64,000 nt of DNA. It comes from Apoderus coryli. Its lineage: Eukaryota; Arthropoda; Insecta; Coleoptera; Attelabidae. Within the stretch, counting starts at the first letter, position 1. Each line of letters begins with the position of its first letter. A program made the translations under genes and the position numbers. The notes beneath the pieces are model-generated. The model searched no databases and had not been told where the DNA came from. It was given only the letters and a program-made list of their open reading frames with translations. Below are positions 33,701-45,700 of this stretch, in pieces. The stretch is taken from positions 2,604,001 to 2,668,000 of the forward strand of contig OU452208.1 in assembly GCA_911728435.2 (NCBI GenBank). Reading direction: 5' to 3'.

Positions 33701-36700
33701 ACTTTTTTAATTTTGAAGGAGCAAATAAATGAAGCGTTTAGAAGCGTTACACCAGATTAAAGTTGTTGAAGGATTAAGAAAAGGATTGAAATGTGCCTAG
33801 AGTCCAATCATTTTGAACATTTATTATAAAATTTATCAGTTTTTATGTAGGTATATCTTGTTATTTAATTTAAGTTAAAAATATATTTATTTATTATGTT
33901 ATTGTTTAAATTATGGTTTGTCAAATTCTCATGGCTGACTTGACGAATATAATTTTGAAAAAGTCTTCCTATACCAATATGTGCTTTTTCCATACATTAA
34001 AAAAATATACATATCTATAAGAAAACCTCATAGTGATTAATAGATAATTAATTTCATCACCATCAAATACAGGGTGGTCTACATGAAATTAACAGGTTCA
34101 ATTAAAAATTCGCATAATATTATGAATATGTGCATTTTCCACGAAAACGTCAAGAGTTATCCATAGGAAAGTATTATAATATTTGACAGAGAATTACTTT
34201 GTGCATCTAATTTTTACCTCATATACAGGGTGTTCCATTTGAAATAAACAAGTTATTTAGAATTAAACTTTACGTTCATATAAGTTATATTATTGGACAC
34301 CCTGTATTTAGTATTGGGGATTTTTTTATATTTGGCGTAACAAGTGATGAGATATTCATCAGCCTAGACTGGCTTAAAAAGAACAAACAAATAGGTGTGA
34401 ATTTTTTCATTCAAATTATGTCTATATTTTATTAAAACATAAATATTTAAAAAACTGTCAGGTTTAGGTGAGATGGGCTTTAATGAAATTTAGGTTTATT
34501 TTGAACGGGAAATTGATTCATATACAGGGCATTCCATTTAAAAAAACACAACTATGGTTAATTTCTCATATTTGGGACACCCTGTATAGACTCACAATAT
34601 TTTTAAAATGTAGCCATAAATCATTTTTATCGAACCCATGAATAAAACTTCAAGGAAATTAAATAGTTTAACCACAGTATTCCGTGTCGTATGGCGTGAA
34701 TAACCCTGTATATACGTTCCAACTACCTAACTGGTGAAATTTTAAACACTATTTAAACCCCTACCAAGGGTATCTTATAATTTTATAATAACTACCAGTC
34801 GGGAGTTCTTGTATTCTCTCTATAGATCATAAAAAATCGGTTGTGTCACCCTAAAACTTTCCCGACTAGTTATAATATAATCAAAAATATATGACCTGCG
34901 TAACGAAACAGAATTTTAATAATTATTATAATTGTATTATTTCCAATAAACTAACGTAACAAACTACTACTACTTTATCCCTTCTTGTATTTATCCTCTA
35001 ACAGTAGGTATACCTACATAATATTACCATAGATGTTTATGTATTCTCTGATATTACTGTACCTGGCTAACGTTAATAATCCCTACTCCTAGTACATACG
35101 CATATACATAATATACTATACCACATACAACTAAATATTAATAATATAAGTACGACAAAACCATTAGATTTTTGTGTCACTGTGTATAAACAGCGCCATC
35201 TCTTCAATGCTGTCCCAACTACTAATTACTTGTTTGTTGGCTACAGTTATAAAAAAAATATAAGAAAATGGCAGATATTTGAAGAGAAATATGAGGGTTT
35301 TTTTTATATATGGATATTGTCTAATACAGAAAGTTTTCACGAACAATTTTAATTACAAGTGATTGTTAAATATATAAATTAGGTAATAAAGTAATATTAT
35401 CATTATTAAATATTAGAATCATAGCACAAAATGAGGAAAAAGTTGCTGACTTTGAACTCAATTTATTAAGTAATTATTTATTGTTGTAGCCTCAAAATAC
35501 CTTATTACCTAATCCAAACCTTAATCTTTAAGACCCTATTAAAATTTTTGCTACCAGATACGTATTAGTGGAGATTTCCATCCACAAAAATATATCTGTA
35601 AATTTGAAAAAATTACCCATGTTTGAACTCAATTTATGAGTTAACTATTTAATCTTTCCGCTTGAAAATACTTCATTACCTAATCCCATCTTTGGTCTTT
35701 AAAACCCTATGAAAATTTTTGCTAGCAGATACGTCTTAGTGGCGTCTACCATGCGCAAAATTATGCCTGCAAAGCGAAATATGATGATTTTCTAACTCTG
35801 TTTTTGAACTAACTATCCAATATTTCAACTTCAAAATACTTCAATACCTAATCCCATCTTTACTCTTTAACTCCCTATCAAAATTTTTGCTATCAGATAC
35901 GTATTAGTGGAGTCTACCATGCGCAAAAATAGGTCTGCAAACGATTTTATTCAAACGCCCCTCTTAAGATTATTTTATACATTAAAATTAATCAATAGAA
36001 ATTTTAAAAATATAAATAAAAAGAAAATGATTATATGGAAACATGAATAAAACTATTTGTTTGTTTTTATAATTAATAAAGATGTAATTCTATTATAAAA
36101 TAATTCTATTACTCCCCTGTTCTTTACCTATCCTGTAATTTCAATAAAACGTAAATACGGATCTGTCGAGTATATTAAAAAATTGCTACCACCTGCCTCG
36201 CACAGGACAATAGAAAGTGGTGGAAGTTATATTCTCTGTTGTTCTCTGGTTGCGCTCTAGGGTTGGATATTATTCTCCCACCATTAAAGCCGGTAAGGCC
36301 GAAACATTATTGGTGAAGATTTAGAAAGCGCTGCAAGTCTCGTCGACACAATCATGTGCCATACTCAGTGTCTGCCATAATTTCATTTGAGGGAGATGTT
36401 TCCATGATATATTGTATTTTATTTTGTGAAATAAATTATTATTTTCATTGTTTCAAATTACATAATATAATAATCGGCTTCGGTAATAACAAAATACAAA
36501 ACACTTCAAATATCATTTTCAATAATAATTATACACAACCATTCAAATCAATGTTTGTATCCACTGAAAACGTGAGGTATCGCTCATTGAGCGTTATTCT
36601 TACCTAACAACAAACAAGGTACATTCTATTTTCTAATGTATCACAGTAACAGTCCAGTCATCTCAAAAAACAGTAAAAAAGACAAATTTCAAAAGATTCG

Positions 36701-39700
36701 TCAAAGTTAATCAGAGTTCTCTTTCGAGGAGACGTACTTTAAGTTTCTTTTTAAAGTTCATCATTGTTCTTCATTGAATTAAAAAGTTCATTATAATATT
36801 TAGCAACTAAATAAACAAAACTGCGTTTATGAATACTTGTGGCATGTCTAGGAATGACCAAAGTTGCCCTATTGCGAGTATTGAGCATGCTTATTTTTAG
36901 ACAGCTTGGCGAAGAGATGGCAAGGTGTTTTGGTGAGTAGTATTTTATCTGTAAAGGTGAGTAGATGGAACTTGAACAGGGCTTTGTTTTTTAGTCGCTT
37001 CGTTTCAGTGATTTTATAGCTTATGTGGTCATATTTTCCAGTTTTGTATTCTTTGAATTCTGTTCAAGTCTACTGTACGCAAACCAGAGCCATAAATAAT
37101 GTCACAATACGAAACCCTCGACAAAGTCAGTGCTTCACAGATCATCAACTTTTGACCTTTGCCAGTGGTATGATGTTAGCCTGTTTCCATACATCAGGAA
37201 AAATATTACTGAGTAATATGTTGTTCACAATGTAGGTCAGGTGATCAATTAAATGAAAGCTCATGAGTTGATACATTTTCCTGGAAATCATATCATCATC
37301 ATATATAGTCCAACAGAGTTTGTCATATAAAAACAAACGTTTAATCCCTATCAACCACCTTAAAAGAAAACGTAGTATCAGACTGTAGTCTTGTTTGATA
37401 TTTATTTAATAGGGCTGTTTGATATATATTCTTCTCAACATGTATAGGATTAGATTGAGCTCGGCTCAATACGGTTTTGTCAGTTCGAGTGATACGGAGA
37501 TTGCAGCTATTCATCTAGTCAGATATACAGAAAAGGGTTGATAACGGAGCGCTTTGTGCTCTAGTTGCACTAGATCTGAGAAAGGCATTCGATACAGTGA
37601 ACCATGACATATTGATTAGGAAATTGGAAAACATTGGAGTAAGGGGGGGTGTCAGTTCGATGGTTTCGGGACGACCTGCGGCACAGACAACAGTTCGTGT
37701 ACACACATTTTCCCAAAAGTAGTATGGAGCAGGTAACTTGTGGCGTGCCCCAAGGATCAGTTCTTGGACCCATTCTATTTGTTTTATATGTAAACTCTAT
37801 TTTTTATCAAGAATTAATGGGAGATGTAAGGCTTTATGCTGATGATTCTACAATTATATATTTTAATAAACATGAATTTGAAATTCAAGAAAAAATAAAA
37901 TATGATTTTAAGATACTAAATAAATGGTTAGGGATGCACAAACTAACACTAAATGTAGATAAATCATCGTATATGTATATCACAAAAATAAGAATGTCGC
38001 TGGACTGTGGTAGTCTTGATCTTGGTGGGGAGCATTTGAGGTATAGCAAAATGACAAAATATCTAGGCCTATAGATTGATGAAACTCTCTCCTGGAAAGA
38101 TCACATAGAGAAAATAAGAAATAGAATATCGCCATTCATAGGATGTTTGTACAGAATTTCTCATTTAATATATGAACAACTCAGGAAGCAATTGTACTTT
38201 GCACATGTATACTGCCACTTGCACTATCTTATTACAGTCTGGGGAACTGCTGGAAATGTATATCTAAACAGCATAGAGGTGTTACAAAATAAATGTTTAA
38301 AGACTGTGTTTTCTTTGCCTCGAATGTTTCCTACAAAGGAATTGTACAGTAGAAATAACATGTTAAATTTAAGGTGTATTTATGGGTATAAAGTTTGTTT
38401 GTATATATATTATATCTTTGTAAAAGACTGTCGTATAGCCTTTATGTCTGAATATAGTATGTTTTAAAGACGTATTGGATATTGGCAAATATTTTATTTA
38501 TGACTGACTTTTTTTATATTAACTGACATGACATTTTCTCCTATTCCAACAATAACAATGTAACAATACATTAACATACAGGGACTAAACTATTATTATT
38601 AACTAAATATTTAACATTTCTTCCACCACTCGACAATATCAATTGTCCATATCAATCCGACATAACTTTGCTACTGGCCGACGGAATATGCCTGATGCTG
38701 TCTTCAAATCTACAACTCTGACTTTTCCGTCAGGACCGGGAAAAAGAGTCAATACCTTCGCAAGTTTCCACGATTTCCGTGGAGCACTTTCGTCAACCAC
38801 TACCACAATGTCTCCTTCGTTAATTGGTTTGCCATCTTTATTCCATTTCGATCGTCTGTTCAAGGTCGGTAAATAGTCTTTAGTCCATCGTTTCCAAAAT
38901 GATTCTACTAAATTTTGGGACTTCCTCCATTCTTTTCTTAGATCAGTAGTAAGTGGACCATAATAATTTAAATTATTCGAAGTTCCTCGAAGAAAATGGT
39001 TAGGCGTTAGTGACTCTAAATCATCAGGATCTCCGGAAACTTTCGTTAATGGTCGTGAATTTATAATGTTCTCAACCTCAGCGAATAAGGTAAGTAATAA
39101 CTCATCTTTTAAAACTTGTCCATGTAACACGTTCTTTAGAGATGATTTTACTGAACGAATTAATCTCTCCCACACTCCGGCCATATGAGGTGCACCTGCA
39201 GGCAAAAATTTCCAATCTATATGAGAGTTTAACAATACTTGTCTCATTTTTTCCTGGTCTAAATTGTTTAAAGCTTGTCTTAATTCTTCAGCTCCTCCTC
39301 GAAAATTCGTGCCGTTATCGGAGTAAATCACCCGGGGCTGAATTCTTCTTGACGCCATTCTTCTCACAGCCATTATAGCCGAATCAGCCGTTAACGAATG
39401 AGCAACTTCTAAATGTACGGCTCTTACAGTTAAGCATGTAAATAGTACACCCCATCTTTTTTCACGTCGTCTTCCGACTGATACATACATAGGTCCGAAA
39501 TAATCGACACCGCAGTAAGTGAACGGCTGGATATTCGGTGTAAGTCTAACTGCAGGAAGTTGACCCATTTCAGGATGTTCTGGTTTCGCTTTTGCAACTC
39601 GACATTTCTGACACTTTTTAAAGGCGGCTTTTACTGCTACGCGTCCTTTCAAAATCCAAAATCTCTGCCTAACTTCATTTAAAACTGTTTCAATCCCTTG

Positions 39701-42700
39701 GTGATTATAGTCATCGTGATATTTTTGCAGTAAAAGTTGCGTATATCTATGTTTAGGTGCCAAAATTAATGGTCGTTTTGTAATTTGTACGTTGTTGGGT
39801 GCAAGATCAATCCTTCCTCTTATTTTAAGTAGTCCGTCACTGTCTAATATCGGTGATAATGCTTTTAGTGCACTATTGGGCTTTAACATTTTATTATTGG
39901 TCAGAATTTCTATATCTTCATGAAACGAATCCCACTGACATTGCTTAACCCATTTTAATTCTGCTTCTTGTACATCCGCTGTTGTCAATTCTTTAGGAAC
40001 GTTCTTATTTTTAAATTTCTTAGATATCAAAATTCTGGCATATTTAAATACGTAAGCTGTGGCTCTTATTAAGCGTGAACATTTTGAAAATCTAGAAATG
40101 TCAGGTAAATGAGAGCTAGAATTTTGAAGTTTACAATTCTGAACTGTTAAAAGCTGAACTTCATTATTTGCTTCACCTTCTATTAAATTTTTACCAAAGT
40201 TTTTAGAAGGCCATACGTTTTTATCCGTTGATAACAAAAATTCTGGACCAGCATACAATTTCTTAAAATCTGTCATAATGTTGTGATCTTTGTCATGAAC
40301 CCTTGTTGCGAGATCAGCTGCGTTTTGAGATGAAGGAACCCAGTGCCAGTCGGATGAATCGGTAAGTTCTTGGATTTCACCAATGCGATGTGCTTCAAAC
40401 TGTCCTAATTTTCGTCCATCGCCTTTTATCCAATATAATACAGTTGTCGAATCCGTCCACATATAAAGTTTGTTAATTTTAATTTCTAAAGTATTCCAGA
40501 CAGTAGTTTTTAAACGACTTCCCATCAACGCTGCTTGTAACTCCAAACGAGGTATCGAAATTGGTTTTGTAGGCGCTACACGAGCTTTTGCCATAATTAA
40601 AGCAACATCAACATTGTCATTTCTACCTACAACTCTTAAATATGCAACACTAGCAAATGCTTGTTTACTAGCGTCACAAAATATGTGTAGTTCTATTTGT
40701 TTAGCGGTAGGGATCTGTTCACAGTAACATCTTGGTATTTTTAGTTCAGATACTTGTCGAAGATCGTTCAACCAGATTGTCCACTCTCTAAATAATTCGA
40801 CATCAATAGAATCATCCCATCCTATTCCGCTACGCCATATATCCTGTATAAATATTCTTCCCTGTATTGTTAAATTTACTACTAGACCAAGTGGATCAAA
40901 AACAGCCATAACAAATCTCAAAACTTGACGTTTGGTAGGTCGACAATCTTGAGTAAATTCAATACAGTCCATCTTTACTTTAAAACAAATGATGTCAATC
41001 TTAGAATCCCAAAATAGACCGAGTACGCGTTGAATTGAATAATCACTATTACATAAATCCTTACAAAATTCATCGTTTTCCGATAATGATTTCATGACGT
41101 TTTCAGAGTTTGAAATCCAACCAACCAGGTCAAAACCACCCAATTTCTGAATTCTTTTAACTTCAATTATTCTTCTTAAAGCAGCTTCTTCATCATCTGT
41201 ACAGTCGAGGTAATCGTCAACATAATGTTTCTTAGTAATAGCATTTATAATTTCAGGATCTTCTGTATGATCATAGGCATTCAAATTTTTAATGTACTGG
41301 GCGCATGTTGGCGAACATGAAGCTCCAAATATCATAGACTGCATCTCATATGTTTCGTAATTATCCTTGATGTTATTTCGCCAAAGAAATCGTAGTGAGC
41401 TTCTATCTTCTTTTTGAATTCCAACACGAAGAAACATGTCTCTGATATATGCACAAAATGCTATTTTTCTCTGTCGGAACTTCATTAAAACTTCCACCAA
41501 GGGCTGTAAAAGATCTGGTCCTGCTAATAGGTTATCATTCAAGCTGGTACCATTTGACTTGGAAGCGGCATCAAAAACTAACCTCACTTTATTGGGTTTA
41601 TTAATATTGACAACTGGAAAATGTGGTAAATACCAGCACCTTGGTCCTTCTATTTTTGCTTCTTCCTTTAACAGTTTTCGTGCATATCCTTGACTGACGT
41701 AACTTTGAATTTTGTCACTGTATTTTTCTCGTAAACTACAGTCTTTAAGTACTCTCCTTTCAATGCAATTTAATCTTCTAATGGCCGTTGTTTTACTTTC
41801 TGGTAGGTGAATGTTGTCTGCTTTCCAAAGAAGTCCAATTTCATATTTCTGTCCAGCATACTTCGCAGTTCTTTTCATAATTTCAGTAGCTCGAATTTCG
41901 TCAGTTGTCGTTTTAATTTTCTCAGGTAATATTCCAAAAGCATCACATGAGAATGACTGCTTAACTAATTGATGAAGTTCTTCGTCCGATTTGTGAACGT
42001 CGCATACGTGAAATGAATAGAATTGTTTCGTATGTGCTATAGTATCCTGGTTTCCATGCATAATGTAACCTAAATTTGTTTTTGTGGCAATAGGTGAATT
42101 TTCAAGACCCTGTATAACTTTACGAGCGACAGTAAGGTGTATATTATCTTGCCCCAATAGGATCATTGGCCTCTCATTAATTTCTGAAAATGGGATGTCT
42201 CTCAAGTATGGATACGCTTTCCAGTCTTCCTCTGTTATAATTTGTAAAGGCATAGATAAATTATTAACAGTTCTAACATTCTTCAAGGTAAACAATTTAG
42301 CATTTGGAAAATCTCCAGATATTTGTAAATCTAAGCAAATTGATTTTTTATGTTCTGATACGAAATTATTTGTCCACTGAAGGCATAACGTTTCAGATTT
42401 TCCCTGCAAGTGTAGCTTATCAGTTATAGATCTATCTATTAATGTTACTGTAGAAGCTTCATCACAAATTGCTACTGTTTCTACAAATTTTCGATCTTCT
42501 CCATAAATCTTCACTTTAACCATTCGTAGTAACACATTTTTGGAACCACTGCCTGTAGCTAGCACATTTTCTGAAGACGTACTAGGAATTTCCCCATTGT
42601 TCTGTTCTCTTCTGACTTCATATGTTTGGTTTTCAGTGTGAAGTAACTTATTATGCATACGACGACAACCATCTACATTACAGGAACGTTTTAATCTACA

Positions 42701-45700
42701 ATTTCCGGTTCTGTGTTTGCTTCTGAGGCAGGAGAAACACAACTTCTTTTTACTAACAATTTCCCATCTAGTCTTTACGTCATCGTTTGTTAATTTTCTA
42801 CAATCCCTAATCTTGTGGCCTTTACCATCACAATAAGGACAAATTAAGTCTTCAATATCACTTGTAATAAAACTGGATTCATATGGCTTGATTTTTTGAG
42901 GTCTTTGTATGTCAAACTTAGGTGTACTCACATAGCATGCCGATTTAGCAATGTCGACAATAAAATCAGCGAAAAATGCTTAGATCAACTTTTTCACAAC
43001 ATCTTCTTATTTCTTCACCCCAACGAAGCTTCAGAGTGTCCGGAATTTTGTGAACCAAACATTCTAATACTTCCGGATTTTTCAGATGTTCGGGTTGACC
43101 CAAAGATTTAATGGTCGCTGTCAGAGAACTTACATGGCTTGAAAAATTTATTAACAACTCAAGTTGATACTCTTTAATTTGTGGATAGGTCTTTATTTTG
43201 GAAATTAATTTCTTGATAATGATATCTGAACGTCCGAAACGCATTTTCAATGTGTCTATAACTAGATCAACATTTTGCGGAGACAACATCATTCCCGAAA
43301 CTGCAAGTTTGGCTTGACCTTTTAAACATTTTTGCAACTTAACTATTTTTTCTTCATTAGAATAATCGCACATAGCTGATATTCTGTTAAACTGACTGAT
43401 GAAAACTGGCCACTCTTCAGGATTTCCGTCAAAGTATGGAAAGTCGCGTTCGACTACTTGTCTTGTGATAAATTTGTCGTTTATTTTTTGATCAGCGGTG
43501 TTTGAAATTGTATTAAAAGCTTTTGAAATGGAATCACACAGTACCTTTATGTCTGAATTTTCAATTTCTCTGGACTTAGACAGGTTTCCTTCGTTCGAAT
43601 TCAGTTCTTCAACCCACTTACTAGTTTTCTGAATAGATGTTACGCTCTCTATATCATCAATTAGATTGTGAGTACATACTGATGAATCAATATCACTGTT
43701 GTCGGCTAATTCTTCAATTTCATTTTGCATTTCCAAAATTTTGAGTTGATCTTGTAATTTCTGGGCTTCCATTTTACTTTCTATTTTCTGAATTTCGATT
43801 TTCTGTATTTCGATTTTTTGACGTAACTTCTCGCCTTCTAAAGCTTTTTGTCGTCTTCGTAATTCACTACTTTTTACTGACTGCTTGGAATTACCTTTAG
43901 ATATTGCTTTACTATGTGTCTTTTTTGATGACGTGAGATCAGTATTATTATGAACTTCAGCAACAGTTTGCATTAGAGGAAAACCATGAAATGAAGATAT
44001 AGAACTGACTGGCTTACTTTTCTCCTGTCTGGAGGATTCTAATATCTTCGCATCTGATGGTTCTATGTTATCCATTTTCACAAACTTGTCTGTTGTTAAC
44101 AATTTTTGTAATTTTACTATTTCTCCAGAGGACTCGGTTGTTAGCTCGAATGGACCAATGTAAAAGACTGTCGTATAGCCTTTATGTCTGAATATAGTAT
44201 GTTTTAAAGACGTATTGGATATTGGCAAATATTTTATTTATGACTGACTTTTTTTATATTAACTGACATGACATTTTCTCCTATTCCAACAATAACAATG
44301 TAACAATACATTAACATACAGGGACTAAACTATTATTATTAACTAAATATTTAACAATCTTGAAAAAGCATAAACATTCATCCATAGCATTAATCAGTAA
44401 TAATGAAATACACAATTATCGGACTAGATATGGTAGTCATATTCATCTAACAGCGATTCACTCGGAGTTTGGTGCAAAATCTGTAATACATAATGGTGTT
44501 AAGATTTTTAATAACTTGCCCTACTCGCTCGAAATGTGGTAAATGTAAATAAATTCAAATTGGAGTTAAAGAAATTTGTACTTGAATTTTCTCGGGACTA
44601 GTAGTTCCTCCTCAGTACTCATGATTGATTTATTGTTCTTGTGTGTATGATTGCATAATGCCAGAGATTGATGTACATTAATCTTTGGTAATACATATAC
44701 ATATTAATGTGTCCGTAAATTTTCTTCTTCTTAATGTGTGTAAGTTACTATAAGTTTAAATTTAATTTAAAGTGTTTGATTCCTAAATATAGAAAAATTG
44801 GTTTAAACCCATTACACTGCAAACTATCAGCTGTGAACAACTTTAGTAGAAATTCATATAGCGAAAGTACCCAGCTGTTCCAAAACGTTGTGAAACTTTA
44901 GTCTATCCCCTAATGAAACAATAAAATTTTAATTTTTTGAATTTCATTGCTTTGAACAGATACCTCACAAAGGAAAACATATTTACCTGGTGCATAGTAA
45001 TCGTAGACTCTCGCAGCTAGGTATCGAGACATATTCGCTACTGGATACCACCGTTCGACAGTAAAACTAACGCAAGTGTCTTCTTTATCCAACTGTAATA
45101 AAATAAGAAATTTTAGCTTGATTTAGTTTGAAGATATCTACTACATTGACATACATAATCAAAATAAAACAGGACTTTTCTCTCTTGGAATTTTGCCCTT
45201 TGTAGATTCCGCACTTTTTTCGATCTGATATATGTATCCAGGTCTTGTTGTTGAATAATGTAACCTGTCGGAATCGTAACGTCTAATACGGTCAGGCCTG
45301 AACGTTCAGATTCGTTTAAGTGCGTCCACCTGTAAAAATAAATAAAAAAAAAAACGTTAGTCTCATTTTCATAAATGAGGATTTGCCATTTCTCGTATGA
45401 TATTCCAGAATGTTAAATAGATTTTCCATTATAGCGAGGCTTAGAGCAATTATAGGACAAAAAAATGGATATGAAAAACTTTTTATACAATACAAACATT
45501 TTTAAATAATGCAAATACTGACGATGAAGAATTGTGAATGTAAACAATAATAATAATATTTATTGTCTTGCACCCAATTACAAGACAAGTTTTAAATTGG
45601 CATAAATTAATAATATAATATCAACAAAATATCAAATCAAATAATAATAGTTTGCAGCTGAAAAAGTCTCCAAGTCTGTGTATGCGTCACACAATATGCA

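Larger units (their letters stand above)
38419..44356 (-). mobile_element. BEL/Pao LTR retrotransposon, copy 1
   Basis: 5938 bp with two 198-bp LTRs (38419-38616 and 44159-44356; TG...CA) that read as identical, and a 5-bp target duplication ATCTT (38414-38418, 44357-44361). A purine tract GTGGTGGAAGAAA abuts the 3' LTR on the minus strand. Next to the 5' LTR the minus strand reads TTGGTCCATTCGAGC, a plausible tRNA primer site. It is inserted in a LINE within Mcr's last intron, in the same orientation as Mcr. Confidence 0.95.
37380..44600 (+). pseudogene. LINE reverse transcriptase interrupted by a BEL element
   Basis: The plus strand carries AQYGFVSSSDTEIAAIHLVR, ALVALDLRKAFDTVNHDILI, the [17 protein letters not shown] motif, an intact YADDST box, and the thumb (KYLGL then a stop, IDETLSWKDHIEKIRNR) to YGYKVCLYIYYI at 38418. 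There the BEL copy (38419-44356) is inserted. The LINE frame resumes at 44357 with KKHKHSS, NYRTRYGSHIHL and IFNNLPYSLEMW. The target duplication ATCTT at the junction confirms the two parts were once contiguous. Frameshifts and a stop show it was dead or dying. Confidence 0.88.
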
